A stretch of 57,593 nt of DNA, taken from Paracoccus limosus (GTDB taxonomy: Bacteria > Pseudomonadota > Alphaproteobacteria > Rhodobacterales > Rhodobacteraceae). Of the stretch, positions 31,973 through 44,855 are shown in pieces. Position 1 is the stretch's first letter; every line of letters starts with the position of its first letter. The stretch spans positions 1 through 57,593 of the forward strand of contig NZ_WMIF01000008.1 in assembly GCF_009711185.1 (NCBI RefSeq), written 5' to 3'. The translations under genes and the position numbers were made by a program. Under the pieces are notes generated by a model, which searched no databases, was not told the origin of the DNA, and saw only the letters and a program-made list of their open reading frames with translations.

Positions 31973-33975
31973 ATGAACCAGATCACCCGGATTGACACCG
32001 ATGCCGAGGCCGCGATGGCGACAGCCATTCGTGTGCTGGCGATGGATGCGGTCGAGGCCGCGAAGTCCGGCCATCCCGGCGCGCCGATGGGCATGGCCGA
32101 TGTGGCGGCCGTGCTGTTCAACCGCTTCATCAAGATCGACCCGGCCGATGACAAATGGCCCGACCGCGACCGTTTCGTGATGTCGGCGGGGCATGGCAGC
32201 ATGCTGGTCTATGCCGTCAACCACATGCTGGGTTACGACGACATGGACATGGACCAGCTGCGGAATTTCCGCCAGCTGGGGGCACGCACCGCAGGCCATC
32301 CGGAATACGGCCACGCCAAGGGCATCGAGACCACGACCGGCCCCTTGGGTCAGGGCATCACCACCGCCGTCGGCATGGCCCTGGCCGAGCGGATGATGAA
32401 CGCCCGCTTTGGCGACGCGCTAGTCGATCACCACACCTATGTCATCTGCGGCGACGGTTGCCTGATGGAGGGCATCAGCCACGAGGCCATCGACTTTGCC
32501 GGCCATCAGCAGCTGGGCCGGCTGATCGTCTTGTGGGACGACAATGGCATCACCATCGACGGTCATACCGATCTGGCGACCGGCACCGACCAGATGGCGC
32601 GCTTTGACGCCTCGGGCTGGCATGTGCAGGCGGTGGACGGCCATGACCGCGAGGCGGTGGCCCGCGCTATTCAGGCGGCGCAAAGCGATGCCCGGCCGTC
32701 GATGATCGCCTGCAAGACGGTGATCGGATTTGGCGCGCCCTCGAAGCAGGGCAGCCATGACGTGCATGGCGCACCATTGGGCGCCGAGGAAATCGCAGCC
32801 GCCCGGCAGGGCTTTGGCTGGACCCATGCGCCCTTTGTGGTGCCACAACCGATCCTGACCTCGTGGCGCGCGGTCGCGGCGCGCGGGGCGGCGGCGCGGG
32901 CGGCGTGGCAGGAACGGCTGAATGCATCCCCTCTGAAAGCCCAGTTCACTGCCGCGCTGGCCGCGCCGGATGCCGGCAGATTGCGCCACGCCATGCGCGA
33001 CTATTGCGCGAAACTGTCGGTGGAAAAGCCCAAGGTCGCCACCCGCAAGGCCAGCGAAATGGCGCTGGAGGTGGTCAATGCGGTGCTGCCGAATACCGTG
33101 GGCGGCAGCGCCGATCTGACCGGATCGAACCTGACGCGGACCAAGGGCATGGCCTCGGTCACGCCCGCCGATCGCTCGGGCCGCTACATCCATTACGGCA
33201 TTCGCGAACATGGCATGGCCGCGATCATGAACGGCATCGCGCTGCACGGCGGGTTGATCCCCTATGGCGGGACGTTTCTGGCCTTTGCCGACTACTCCCG
33301 CCCCGCGATCCGTCTGGGCGCGCTGATGGGGGTGCCGGTCGTCCATGTGATGACGCATGACAGCATCGGGCTGGGCGAGGATGGCCCGACCCACCAGCCG
33401 GTCGAACAGGTGGCCAGCCTGCGCGCCATTCCGAACCTCTTGGTGTTCCGCCCCGCCGATGCGGTGGAAACCGCCGAGGCCTGGGAAATCGCGGTGACCG
33501 AGCCCACCACGCCGTCGGTCCTGTGCCTGTCGCGGCAGAACCTGCCCTTGCTGCGCATGGACGCGGGCGATGAGAACCTGAGCCGGCAGGGCGCCTATGT
33601 GCTGCGCGACACGCAGGGCGCGCGCGATGTGACGTTGATCGCCACCGGCTCCGAGGTCGAGATCGCGCTGGCCGCCGCCGATCTTCTGGCGCCGCAGGGC
33701 GTGCGTGCGGCGGTGGTCTCGGCCCCGTGTTTCGAGCTCTTCGCCGCCCGGCCCCAGGCCGAGCGCGAGCGGGTGCTGGGCCGCGCCCCGCGCATCGGCA
33801 TCGAGGCGCTGATCCGGCAGGGCTGGGACGGGCTGTTCCTGCGCCCCGGCGACGGCTTCATCGGCATGACGGGCTTTGGCGCCTCGGCGCCGGCCCCCGC
33901 GCTTTACCGCCATTTCGGCATCACGGCGGAACGCGCCGCCGATCTGGCCAACCAGCTTATTCAGGGAGGAAAGTG

Positions 33976-33976
<1 letters not shown>
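31973..33976 (+). CDS. cbbT: transketolase (Calvin cycle)
   Basis: 667 residues. Thiamine diphosphate site: [20 protein letters not shown] with [10 protein letters not shown]. The N-terminal [19 protein letters not shown] and the pyrimidine-binding FFx-type segment [20 protein letters not shown] are present, as is the central [21 protein letters not shown] start at 31940 is possible, but ATG 31973 has a GGGGGGCAG ribosome-binding site and fits the family. Its stop shares a base with the cbbA start (TGATG). Confidence 0.96.
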
Positions 33977-36533
<2,557 letters not shown>

Positions 36534-36544
36534 GGGAGATCACG

Positions 36545-36934
36545 ATGCGTATTACCCAAGGTTGCTTTTCCTTTCTGCCCGATCTGGATGACAACCAGAT
36601 CCGCGATCAGGTGGAATATATCCTGTCCAAGGACTGGGCCGTCGGGATCGAATGGACCGACGAGCCGCATCCCCGCAACACCTATTGGGAGATGTGGGGC
36701 AATCCGATGTTCGACCTGAAGGACGCCAAGGGCGTGATGATGGAGCTGGACGAGTGCCGCAAGGCGCATGGCGATGGCTATATCCGCATCAACGCCTTTG
36801 ACAGCACGCGGGGCTGGGAGACGGTGATGATGTCCTTCATCGTGAACCGGCCCAAGCACGAGCCGAGCTTCAAGACCTGGCGGATGGAGGCCGATGGCCG
36901 GCACCTGCGCTATACCCATGAGCTGGTCGGCTGA
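36545..36934 (+). CDS. cbbS: RuBisCO small subunit
   Basis: 129 residues starting [20 protein letters not shown]. The [20 protein letters not shown] segment and the C-terminal extension beyond residue 100 ([20 protein letters not shown]) are marks of red-type small subunits, in which the tail forms a beta-barrel around the central channel. Eleven bases after cbbL, with a GGGAG ribosome-binding site. Confidence 0.98.
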   Translation: MRITQGCFSFLPDLDDNQIRDQVEYILSKDWAVGIEWTDEPHPRNTYWEMWGNPMFDLKDAKGVMMELDECRKAHGDGYIRINAFDSTRGWETVMMSFIVNRPKHEPSFKTWRMEADGRHLRYTHELVG

Positions 36935-36948
36935 TGGCAAGACCGGGA

Positions 36949-36969
36949 CCGGGGGCTTTGCGCCCCCGG
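36949..36969 (+). terminator. hairpin between cbbS and cbbX, likely attenuator or RNA processing site
   Basis: Perfect 8-bp stem CCGGGGGC-TTTGC-GCCCCCGG, 15 bases after the cbbS stop, without a T tract directly after it. It would leave abundant cbbLS transcript and less cbbX-rpe. A GGATATTTTTCC block follows at 36979, resembling the intergenic repeats at 29024 and 52807. Confidence 0.55.
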
Positions 36970-37011
36970 ACCCCCGCAGGATATTTTTCCACGAAAGAAG
37001 GGCCTTGGGCG

Positions 37012-37938
37012 ATGGATGGGGATGTGAACGGGGTGCGGGCCACGGTCGATCTGAAGGCCGAATACGAATCCTCGGGCGTACGCGAGATTCTGGACGAGCT
37101 GGACCGCGAGCTGATCGGACTGGCCCCGGTCAAGGAGCGCATCCGTGAGACCGCCGCGCTGTTGCTGGTGGACCGGGCGCGGCGGCAGCTGGGTCTGGCC
37201 CATGAGGTGCCGACGCTGCACATGAGTTTCACCGGCAATCCCGGCACCGGCAAGACCACGGTGGCGCTGAAGATGGCCGGGCTGCTGCATCGGCTGGGCT
37301 ATGTGCGCAAGGGTCATCTGGTCAGCGTGACCCGCGACGATCTGGTCGGACAATATATCGGCCATACCGCGCCCAAGACCAAGGAAGTGCTGAAGAAGGC
37401 AATGGGGGGCGTCCTGTTCATCGACGAGGCCTATTACCTCTACAAGCCCGACAACGAGCGCGACTACGGGCAGGAGGCCATCGAGATCCTGTTGCAGGTG
37501 ATGGAGAACAACCGCGACGATCTGGTGGTCATCATGGCGGGCTATGCCGACCGCATGGACAGGTTCTTCAGCGCCAACCCCGGTTTCCGTTCGCGCATTG
37601 CCCATCACATCGAGTTTCCCGATTACAGCGATGCGGAGCTGGGGCGGATTTCCGGCTCGATGCTGGGGGTGCAGGGCTATGAGTTCGATGCCGCAGGACT
37701 GGCCGCGATGGAGGACTATATCCGCCTGCGCCGCGAGCAGCCGCATTTCGCCAATGCGCGTTCGATCCGCAATGCGCTGGACCGGGCGCGGCTGCGGCAG
37801 GCCAACCGGCTGTTTTCCGGCGATGCGCCGGTTGACGCCAAAACGCTTTCCACGATAACCGAGGCCGATATCCGGGCCAGTCGCGTCTTTCAGGGCGGGC
37901 TGGACATTGACGGCAGCCGCAGGAAGGACCAGCCATGA
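37012..37938 (+). CDS. cbbX: red-type RuBisCO activase CbbX (AAA+)
   Basis: 308 residues. Walker A is [20 protein letters not shown], pore loop region [20 protein letters not shown], Walker [13 protein letters not shown], sensor 1 in [10 protein letters not shown], and arginine finger in [12 protein letters not shown]. It removes inhibitory sugar phosphates from RuBisCO by pulling the CbbL C terminus, activated by RuBP. ATG 37012 fits the family start ([20 protein letters not shown]). Its stop overlaps rpe by four bases. Confidence 0.96.
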   Translation: MDGDVNGVRATVDLKAEYESSGVREILDELDRELIGLAPVKERIRETAALLLVDRARRQLGLAHEVPTLHMSFTGNPGTGKTTVALKMAGLLHRLGYVRKGHLVSVTRDDLVGQYIGHTAPKTKEVLKKAMGGVLFIDEAYYLYKPDNERDYGQEAIEILLQVMENNRDDLVVIMAGYADRMDRFFSANPGFRSRIAHHIEFPDYSDAELGRISGSMLGVQGYEFDAAGLAAMEDYIRLRREQPHFANARSIRNALDRARLRQANRLFSGDAPVDAKTLSTITEADIRASRVFQGGLDIDGSRRKDQP

Positions 37939-38627
37939 CGTTCGACCGTTCGATCAAGATCGCGCCCTCGATCCTGTCGGCCGATTTCGCCAATTTCGGT
38001 GCCGAGATCCGCGCGATCGAGGCCGAGGGCGCCGATTGGGTGCATGTCGATGTGATGGACGGGCATTTCGTGCCGAACCTGACCTTTGGTCCGCCCGCCG
38101 TGAAGGCGTTCCGGCCGCATGTGAAGACCTTCATGGACGTGCATCTGATGATCGCGCCGGTCGATGCCTATATCGAGGCCTATGCCGAGGCGGGCGCCGA
38201 CATGATCACTGCCCATGTCGAGGCCGGGCCGCATCCGCATCGCACCCTGCAGGCGATCCGCGCGACCGGAAAAAAGGCCGGCATCGCGCTGAACCCCGGC
38301 ACGCCGGTCGAGGCGGCCGAGCCGCTGCTGGAATTGTGCGACATGGTGCTGGTGATGACGGTGAACCCCGGCTTTGGCGGGCAGAAGTTCATCGCGAGCC
38401 AGTTGCGCAAGATCGAGCGGCTGCGCCAGATGATCGGCGACCGCGAGATCCATATCCAGATCGACGGCGGCTGTGATCCGCTCACCGCGCCCTTGGTCGC
38501 CAAGGCGGGGGCGGATGTGCTGGTCGCGGGCTCGGCGGTCTTCAAGGGCGGGTCGGTGGACCGGCCCGAGGTCTATGGCGAGAATATCCGCGCCATTCGC
38601 GCCGCAGCGGAATCCGGGCTGGCCTGA
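37935..38627 (+). CDS. rpe: ribulose-phosphate 3-epimerase
   Basis: 230 residues, TIM-barrel epimerase. Metal and catalytic residues: [70 protein letters not shown]. It interconverts Xu5P and Ru5P. Joined to cbbX by an ATGA overlap, so this copy is the operon (cbbE) epimerase and closes the Calvin-cycle set. Confidence 0.97.
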   Translation: MTFDRSIKIAPSILSADFANFGAEIRAIEAEGADWVHVDVMDGHFVPNLTFGPPAVKAFRPHVKTFMDVHLMIAPVDAYIEAYAEAGADMITAHVEAGPHPHRTLQAIRATGKKAGIALNPGTPVEAAEPLLELCDMVLVMTVNPGFGGQKFIASQLRKIERLRQMIGDREIHIQIDGGCDPLTAPLVAKAGADVLVAGSAVFKGGSVDRPEVYGENIRAIRAAAESGLA

Positions 38628-38697
38628 GGGGGTTCCCCCGGCTAGGTTGACCTCCGACCGGAAGGGGAGGCGGAGCGCTGGCGTTCGGCAAGACAAG

Positions 38698-39915
38698 ATG
38701 ATCTGGCGTGCGGCGACCGGCCTTGCCGGCGCGGTGCTGCGCCTGTCGGGCCCTTTTCTGGGCGAGGACCGGCGCGAGCGGCTGGCGCTGGCCGGACCCG
38801 AGGTGGTGCCGGGCGGTATCTGGCTGCATGCGGCCAGCGTGGGCGAGCTGAATTCGGCACGGATGCTGGCCCGGGCGCTGGCCTCGGAACTGCCGCTGAC
38901 CGTTACGACCAACAGCCTGACCGGGCGGGCGCTGGCGCGGCGCATGGGGCATGTCGCGGTGCTGGCGCCTCTGGATGTGCCGCAGGCGGTGGCGCGGTTT
39001 CTGGACCGGGTCGAGCCCTCGGTTCTGGTCACGGTCGAGAATGAGCTTTGGCCCAACCGCTCGGCCATGGCTGCCGATCTGGGCGTGGCGCAGGTGGTGG
39101 TGGGGGCGCGGATCTCGGAACGCTCGGCCCGGCGCTGGGCGCGGGTGCCCCGGCTGATCCGGCCGATGCTGGGCCGTATCGACCTGCTGTCGGCGCAGGA
39201 TGCCGGCAGCGAGGCGCGGCTGGTGGCGCTGGGCCTGCCGCAGACGGCGCTGGGCACGCGGCTGAACCTGAAACTGCTGGCCCCGGCGCAGGTGGTGCCG
39301 CCCGCAGATACTGCCGGGCGCGCGCGGGTGGTGCTGGCCGCCTCGACCCATGAGGGCGAGGATGCGGTGATTCTGGATGCCTTTGTCGCGGCGCGGGCGG
39401 CGATGCCCGATCTGCGGCTGATCCTTGCGCCGCGCCACCCCGAACGCGGCGATGCCGTTGCGGCGTTGATTGCCGCACGTGGGCTGGAGTTCGGCCGGCG
39501 CAGTCAGGGCGCCGGACCCGAGGCCGGGGTGCTTTTGGCCGATACGCTGGGCGAGATGGCGGATTGGTATGCCGCAGCCGGCATCTGCATCACCTGCGGC
39601 TCATTCACCGAGCGCGGCGGCCATACCCCGTGGGAGCCGGCGGGCTGGCGCTGCGCCATCCTGCACGGGCCGCAGGTCTCGAACCATGCCGGGGATTATG
39701 CCGATCTGGACGCAGCGGGTGCCGCCCTGGCATGCAGCGCGCAATCCCTGCCGCAGCAGTTGGTGGAACTGGCGCAGGATCCCGCGCGGCAGCAGCACAT
39801 GGGGCAGGCGGCTCGCCAGATGCTGTTGCAGCGGGCAGGGGATCCGGCGGCGCTGATCGCGCGTATCCTTGATCTGGCGCGGACCGGTTTGCCCGACGCC
39901 ACCGGTCTTGCATAA
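38698..39915 (+). CDS. waaA: 3-deoxy-D-manno-octulosonic acid transferase (Kdo transferase)
   Basis: 405 residues, GT30 family. The catalytic glutamate lies in WLHAASVGELNSARMLARAL (about residue 46). Other marks: TTNSLTGRALARRMG, SVLVTVENELWPNRSAMAAD, ASTHEGEDAVILDAF, and CGSFTERGGHTPWEPAGWRC with GPQVSNHAGDYADL. It adds Kdo to lipid A at the inner membrane. Slightly short at the N terminus against E. coli; no better upstream start is seen. 70 bases after rpe, perhaps transcribed with it. Confidence 0.92.
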   Translation: MIWRAATGLAGAVLRLSGPFLGEDRRERLALAGPEVVPGGIWLHAASVGELNSARMLARALASELPLTVTTNSLTGRALARRMGHVAVLAPLDVPQAVARFLDRVEPSVLVTVENELWPNRSAMAADLGVAQVVVGARISERSARRWARVPRLIRPMLGRIDLLSAQDAGSEARLVALGLPQTALGTRLNLKLLAPAQVVPPADTAGRARVVLAASTHEGEDAVILDAFVAARAAMPDLRLILAPRHPERGDAVAALIAARGLEFGRRSQGAGPEAGVLLADTLGEMADWYAAAGICITCGSFTERGGHTPWEPAGWRCAILHGPQVSNHAGDYADLDAAGAALACSAQSLPQQLVELAQDPARQQHMGQAARQMLLQRAGDPAALIARILDLARTGLPDATGLA

Positions 39916-39955
39916 GGCGCGCCACATCCAGATATGTGGGGGGAAAGGGGCGAAC

Positions 39956-40363
39956 ATGATCCGCTATGACCTGCGCTGCGACAAGGGCCATGACTTTGAT
40001 GGCTGGTTCCGGGATTCGGCGGGCTTTGATGCCTTGAATCGCGTCGGACAGGTGACCTGCACGCATTGCGGATCGAGCAAGGTCGAAAAGGCGCTGATGG
40101 CGCCGCGCGTGGCCAGTGCCGGCGAATTGACCAGCCCGCGTGACGAGCGTGAAAAGGCGCTGGAGGCGCTGCGCAAGCAGGTCGAGGAAAATTCGGATTA
40201 CGTCGGCATGTCCTTTGCCGCCGAGGCCCGCGCCATGCACGAAGGCCGCAGCCCCGAACGCGCCATCCATGGCGAGGCCAAGCTGGAGGAGGCCCGCCAG
40301 TTACTGGAGGACGGCATCCCGGTCGCGCCCCTGCCGTTCCGGACGCGCCAGCGCGCGAACTAG
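39956..40363 (+). CDS. DUF1178 family protein
   Basis: 135 residues. MIRYDLRCDKGHDFDGWFRD with a C-x-x-C in VTCTHCGSSKVEKALMAPRV forms a small zinc-ribbon-like domain; the C-terminal half is helical and charged (EARAMHEGRSPERAIHGEAK). Widespread and conserved in alpha- and betaproteobacteria; function unknown. GGGGGGAAAGGGG ribosome-binding region. Confidence 0.88.
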   Translation: MIRYDLRCDKGHDFDGWFRDSAGFDALNRVGQVTCTHCGSSKVEKALMAPRVASAGELTSPRDEREKALEALRKQVEENSDYVGMSFAAEARAMHEGRSPERAIHGEAKLEEARQLLEDGIPVAPLPFRTRQRAN

Positions 40364-40367
40364 CGGA

Positions 40368-41141
40368 CTAAAGCGGCGCGTGCTCGCCGTCGATCAGCAC
40401 CATCAGCCGCCCGCGCGAGCAGCGCTCGACCCGCGCATCGACGCCATAGACCTGCGCCAGCAGGGCGGGGGTCAGCACGCTTTCCGGTGCGCCCTCGGCA
40501 TGGACATGGCCATCGTGGATCAGCACGATCCGGTCGGCCCATTGCGCGGCCACCGCCAGATCGTGCAGCACCGCGACCACCACGCGGCCCTCGGCGGCCA
40601 GACGGCGCAGCTCAGACAACAGCCGCACCTGCCGGGCCAGATCCAGCGCGCTGGTCGGCTCGTCCAGCAGCAGCAGGCGCGGATCGCGCACGATGGCCTG
40701 TGCCAGACTGACCATCTGTCGCTGCCCGCCCGACAGCGAATCCAAAGGCTCCAGCGCCAGCGCCGCGATGCCGAGCTTGTCCATCACTGCCATGGCTGCC
40801 GCATCGGCCTGATGCGCGGGGATGCTGCGCCCGGCGCGCAGGGCCGCGATCACGGTTTCCAGCGCGATCAGTGACGATCCCGACGGCAGGGTCTGCGGCA
40901 TGAAGCCGACCAGCCGCGCGCGGTCCAGCGCGGGGATGCGCGCCAGATCCTTGCCGTCCAGCACCGTGCTGCCCTGATGCGGCACCAGTTGCGCAATGGC
41001 GCGCAGCAGCGTTGATTTTCCGGCGGCGTTGGGGCCGGCCAGCACGGTGACCTCGCCGGCCTTCAGCTCGGGCAGGGTCAGCCCGTCAAGGACGCGGCGC
41101 GCGCCGAACCGCACCGAGATGTCACGCGCGATCAGGCTCAT
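40368..41141 (-). CDS. iron-siderophore ABC transporter ATP-binding protein
   Basis: 257 residues. Walker A is AGPNAAGKSTLLRAIAQL (A-A-G-K variant of the usual G-S-G-K), signature LSGGQRQMVSLAQAIVRD, Walker B LLLLDEPTSALD, H-loop VLHDLAVAAQWAD. FecE/FepC class. The frame is open far upstream through the permease gene, but MSLIARDISVRFGARRVLDG at 41141 is the family start and overlaps the permease stop (ATGA). The neighbouring siderophore genes point to ferric-siderophore uptake. Confidence 0.9.
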   Translation of the reverse strand: MSLIARDISVRFGARRVLDGLTLPELKAGEVTVLAGPNAAGKSTLLRAIAQLVPHQGSTVLDGKDLARIPALDRARLVGFMPQTLPSGSSLIALETVIAALRAGRSIPAHQADAAAMAVMDKLGIAALALEPLDSLSGGQRQMVSLAQAIVRDPRLLLLDEPTSALDLARQVRLLSELRRLAAEGRVVVAVLHDLAVAAQWADRIVLIHDGHVHAEGAPESVLTPALLAQVYGVDARVERCSRGRLMVLIDGEHAPL

Positions 41142-42184
41142 CTGCGCCGCCCGCGCAGGATCAGCGCAAAGAACACCGGCAGCCCGATCAGCGAGGTCAC
41201 CAGCCCGACCGGCAGCAGCACGCCGCCAACCAGCGATTTCGACAGCGTCGAGGCCAGCGACATGACCAGCGCCCCGGTCAGCAGGCTGGCGGGCAGAAAG
41301 ACACGGTGGTTCTCGCCGACCAGCATCCTGGCGATATGCGGCCCTGCAAGGCCTACAAAGCCGATGACGCCGACCATGGACACGGCCGCCGCCGACAGCA
41401 GGCTGACTCTCAGCAGCGTCCAGCGCCTGAGCCCGGTGACATCGACGCCAAAGCTGCGCGCCTGATCCTCGCCCAGCCGCAGCGCGGTCAGCTTCCATGC
41501 GGCGCGAAAGGAAAACGGCATGGCACAGATCAGCACCAGCGCAATCAGAAGGACGCCCGGCCATTGCGCCGAGGCAAGGCTGCCCATGGTCCAGAACACA
41601 AGTTGTTGCAGCGCGTCGGCCGAGGCCACGAACTGCACCAGCGACATCAGCGCCATGGCGGTGAAGTTCAGCGCGATGCCGAACAGGATCAGCACCTCGG
41701 GGCCGCCGGCGCGCAGCCGTCCCAGCAGCTGCAACAGCGCCAGCGAGCCCATGGCGAACAGAAAGGCATTGCCGGTCACGCCCCAGGCGGGCGGCAGGCC
41801 GGGCAGCGTCAGGCCCAGCACGATGGCGACACCCGCCCCCAGCGCCGCCGCCGAGGAAACGCCCAGCGTAAAGGGCTCGGCCAGCGGGTTTTCCAGCACG
41901 GTCTGCATCTCGGCCCCGGCCAGCGCCAGCGCCGCCCCGACCATCAGCGCCATGGCGGCCACCGGCAGGCGCACGTCCCAGACGATGACCCGCGCGGCCC
42001 TGGACACCTCGGCGCCAGTCAGGGCGCGCAGCGTCTCGGCCAGAGGCAGGCCGGCGGGGCCGGTGATCAGGTCAAGCACCAGCGCGGCTACGGCGGCCAC
42101 GGCCAGCAGCCCAACCAGAAGCGCATGGCGGCGGCCCTGCCGGTGATAGCGTGCCAGCGTGGTGTTGTTCACGGCATCGCTCAT
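41138..42184 (-). CDS. iron-siderophore ABC transporter permease (FecCD family)
   Basis: 348 residues with about ten membrane segments. Typical marks: VIVWDVRLPVAAMALMVGAA, EMQTVLENPLAEPFTLGVSS, IGFVGLAGPHIARMLVGENH and a final LPVGLVTSLIGLPVFFALIL. A single FecCD gene, so the channel is a homodimer. ATG 42184 overlaps the binding-protein stop by four bases; ATG 42199 is an alternative. Confidence 0.9.
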   Translation of the reverse strand: MSDAVNNTTLARYHRQGRRHALLVGLLAVAAVAALVLDLITGPAGLPLAETLRALTGAEVSRAARVIVWDVRLPVAAMALMVGAALALAGAEMQTVLENPLAEPFTLGVSSAAALGAGVAIVLGLTLPGLPPAWGVTGNAFLFAMGSLALLQLLGRLRAGGPEVLILFGIALNFTAMALMSLVQFVASADALQQLVFWTMGSLASAQWPGVLLIALVLICAMPFSFRAAWKLTALRLGEDQARSFGVDVTGLRRWTLLRVSLLSAAAVSMVGVIGFVGLAGPHIARMLVGENHRVFLPASLLTGALVMSLASTLSKSLVGGVLLPVGLVTSLIGLPVFFALILRGRRR

Positions 42185-43272
42185 GGCGTCACCCACCATG
42201 TGCCGGGCACCTGCACCGGGGAAAAGCGGCGGTCGATCTCGGCCAGGGTGGCATCGGGATCGACATCGGCGAACAGGTCGGGGTGAAAGGTCTTGGCCAG
42301 ATATTCGATCAGCGCGATATGGACCGGCGTGTCGTTGAACATGTGCCAGACGCCGGCGGCGCGACCGGTTTCAACCGCGCGCAGCGAGGCAAAGCCCGGG
42401 GCCGCGATCAGCTTGTCGAAACTGGCCTGCGCGATGGCATGGTCCACGTCCGAACCCAGCACCAGCCCGCCGCGCGCCGCCATATGCGTGCCGCCGGTGG
42501 CGATATAGATGTCCGGGTCGGCGCCGATCAGATATTCCAGACTGACATTGCCCAGCACGCCCTGCACCACCTCCGAGCCGATGTTGGTGCCGCCCGCCGT
42601 CTCGACGAAATCGCGAAACACGCCCGAGCCGACGGTCGAGCAGCAGCCGGTCGGCGCGGCATGGACGTGAAAGAACACCCGAGGCCGCTTGATCGCCGGA
42701 TCGGCAAGCCGCGCGCGGATGCGCTCCAGCCGGCTGTCATAGAATTCGGCGAACTCGGCGGCCTTGGCCTCGGCCCCGGTCAGTTTACCCAAAATGGTCA
42801 GACTGGGGATCGAGTTTTCCTGCGGATGCGAGAAGAAATCGACATAGGCCACCGGAATCCCGGCAGCGTCGAGCTGCTTTTGCACCAGCGCCATTTCCGG
42901 GTTCTTGCCGTCAATCAGGCTCAGCACCACCAGATCGGGATCAAGGCCGATTACCGCCTCGACCGAAAGGCCGCGCGTGCCCGACCCGACCGGCTTGATC
43001 GCGTCGATGGCGGGGAATTTCTGGCGATAGGCGGCCAGCGTCGGCGGGTCCAGGGGCTTGTCCAGCCGCCAGCCCGCGACCAGCGACACCGGGTCGTCAT
43101 GGATCAGCCCCAGCACCGACAGATGCCGTGCCTCGCCCAGCACGATGCGATGCGCGGGGGCGGGCAGCGTGACCTGACGGCCCAGAATGTCGGTGGCCGT
43201 GACCTCGGCCCGCGCGACAACCAGCGAGACGATCAGCGCAAGGGCGGCAAGGATCAGGCGGGCAGGGGTCAT
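42181..43272 (-). CDS. iron-siderophore ABC transporter substrate-binding protein
   Basis: 363 residues. Signal peptide MTPARLILAALALIVSLVVA with cleavage near ARA-EV. A class III binding protein: TDILGRQVTLPAPAHRIVLG at the start, GLSVEAVIGLDPDLVVLSLI in the middle, IPVAYVDFFSHPQENSIPSL after it. Ligand inferred from the neighbouring esterase and synthetase to be a catecholate or other ferric siderophore. First gene of a three-gene operon. Confidence 0.88.
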   Translation of the reverse strand: MTPARLILAALALIVSLVVARAEVTATDILGRQVTLPAPAHRIVLGEARHLSVLGLIHDDPVSLVAGWRLDKPLDPPTLAAYRQKFPAIDAIKPVGSGTRGLSVEAVIGLDPDLVVLSLIDGKNPEMALVQKQLDAAGIPVAYVDFFSHPQENSIPSLTILGKLTGAEAKAAEFAEFYDSRLERIRARLADPAIKRPRVFFHVHAAPTGCCSTVGSGVFRDFVETAGGTNIGSEVVQGVLGNVSLEYLIGADPDIYIATGGTHMAARGGLVLGSDVDHAIAQASFDKLIAAPGFASLRAVETGRAAGVWHMFNDTPVHIALIEYLAKTFHPDLFADVDPDATLAEIDRRFSPVQVPGTWWVTP

Positions 43273-43288
43273 GGCGGATCTTTCGCGG

Positions 43289-43312
43289 AAAGGGCCGGGA
43301 TCGCCCCGGCCC
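43289..43312 (-). terminator. terminator between YncE-like gene and ABC operon
   Basis: On the minus strand the stem GGGCCGGGG-CGA-TCCCGGCCC is followed by TTT. It lies just after the stop at 43320 and before the binding-protein gene, so the two are probably separate transcripts. Confidence 0.65.
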
Positions 43313-43319
43313 TAGTCTT

Positions 43320-44726
43320 TTACTCAGCTTTGGCCGTGATACGCCAGATGCGGTCGCCCGCCTCGTCATTCTCGCCGCGCGATTTGTTCACCGCCCAGAC
43401 ATTGCCCTTGCCATCGGCGCGCAGCTGGTTGGGGAAGCCGCCGGTTTCCAGATTGGCGACGATCTCGCCCTTGGTGTTGACCACGGCGATGGTGCCGGCG
43501 CTGCGGTTGGCGATATAGGCCAGCCGGCTTTTCGGCTCGAAGGTGACGTTCAGAGGCGTGGCGCCCACCTCGACGTCATGCAGCGTCTCGCCGGTTTCGG
43601 CGTTCACGATCAGCAGGTTATCGGTGTCTTGCGAGACGACGAACAGCAGGTTGTCCTGCGCATCGAAGGCCACGCCCGAGGCCACCTTGGCGCGCGGCAG
43701 CTCGATCACCTTCACCGCACCCGATTTCAGGTCGATGATCGCCGCCTCGGGGGTGTTGTAGCTGACGGTCGCCAGCTTGCCGTGCTGGGCGTCGAGGTCC
43801 AGCGCCATGGCGCCAAAGGTCTCGCCGCGCGCTTTGGTCGGGATGTGGATCGCGGGCAGCGGCTCTTGCGTCTTGGCGTCAAAGACCATTACGTCCGGGC
43901 CGAAGCTGGTCGAGGCATAGACCCGGCCATTGCCCTCGTCCACGACGATGTCGCGGGCATGCGGCACGGTGCCGGGCTCGAATTGCTTGACCAGCGACAG
44001 GTCGTCCTGCTTGTAGACCGCAAGCGTGTCCTGACGGGTGTTGCTGGTCCAGACATTGCCATTGGCATCGTCCACGGCCACGCCATAGACCCCGAAAAGG
44101 CCGCCCGGCTTGCCGTCACGCTCGGGTGCCTCGGCGGGGGTGATGCGGGTTTCGACCTCCAGCGTGTCGGGGTTCAGCTTGACCAGCGCCGATTCCTTGA
44201 TCGGCGGGCGGCCCACCGAAGAGGCGACAAAGATCGCGCCCGATTTCGGGCTTTGCGCGACCTGATAAAGGCCCGGATTCACCGGCTTGCTTTCGACGGT
44301 GAACTTGTCGGCGCCCGAAACCGGCAGCTGCTGCGAGATCTTCAGATCGGCCACGGTGGCGCTGGCCGGGTTTTCGGTCGCGACCACGATCGGTTGCAGG
44401 CCCTGCGCCGCATCGGCATCGACCGGCAGGGCAAAGCTGAAGCCGCCCTTTTCATCGATGGTGATCGGGTCTTTGTTCAGCACGGTCGCGCCGCGCAGCA
44501 GGGTGACGGTCTGGCCCGGCTGCAGGCCCGAGCCAGTCACGGTCGCCTCGCTGCCCGGATAGATCGGCATGCCGCGCACGGCGCCGGTAATGCGGATCTG
44601 GCCTGCGAATTCCGTCGCCACCGGGGTAAAGACGCTGTCGGCATGGGCCGATCCCGCGATCAGGCTGATTGCCAGCGCGGACGCGCCCAGCAGGTCGCGG
44701 ATTGTCATTCGGTGCATCAGGGCCAT
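43320..44726 (-). CDS. YncE-like secreted beta-propeller protein
   Basis: 468 residues. A signal peptide (about residues 1-28, ending SAHADS) is followed by an Ig-like N-terminal domain (ITGAVRGMPIYPGSEATVTG) and a seven-bladed propeller with repeats such as VYGVAVDDANGNVWTSNTRQ, ARDIVVDEGNGRVYASTSFG and NLLIVNAETGETLHDVEVGA. YncE in E. coli is periplasmic and iron-regulated. Here the neighbours are also iron genes. ATG 44726 has a strong AGGAGA ribosome-binding site. Confidence 0.83.
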   Translation of the reverse strand: MALMHRMTIRDLLGASALAISLIAGSAHADSVFTPVATEFAGQIRITGAVRGMPIYPGSEATVTGSGLQPGQTVTLLRGATVLNKDPITIDEKGGFSFALPVDADAAQGLQPIVVATENPASATVADLKISQQLPVSGADKFTVESKPVNPGLYQVAQSPKSGAIFVASSVGRPPIKESALVKLNPDTLEVETRITPAEAPERDGKPGGLFGVYGVAVDDANGNVWTSNTRQDTLAVYKQDDLSLVKQFEPGTVPHARDIVVDEGNGRVYASTSFGPDVMVFDAKTQEPLPAIHIPTKARGETFGAMALDLDAQHGKLATVSYNTPEAAIIDLKSGAVKVIELPRAKVASGVAFDAQDNLLFVVSQDTDNLLIVNAETGETLHDVEVGATPLNVTFEPKSRLAYIANRSAGTIAVVNTKGEIVANLETGGFPNQLRADGKGNVWAVNKSRGENDEAGDRIWRITAKAE

Positions 44727-44785
44727 ATCAATCTCCTGTTCGTGGACCGTTCTGGCTGACCGCTTGGGTTGGCTTCTGCGGCGGG

Positions 44786-44813
44786 AACCTATATTTCTGA
44801 CTGGTATTGTCAA
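44786..44813 (-). promoter_or_regulatory. candidate promoter of the YncE-like gene
   Basis: Minus strand TTGACA (44808-44813), 16 bases, TAGGTT (44786-44791). The region between the divergent YncE-like and esterase genes is 129 bases and unusually AT-rich at its centre, so iron-responsive operators are likely here; none is clear enough to name. Confidence 0.4.
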
Positions 44814-44855
44814 CTAACTCCTGCTCCGGCAGCGAGCGGGATTTTCGGAGGACAC

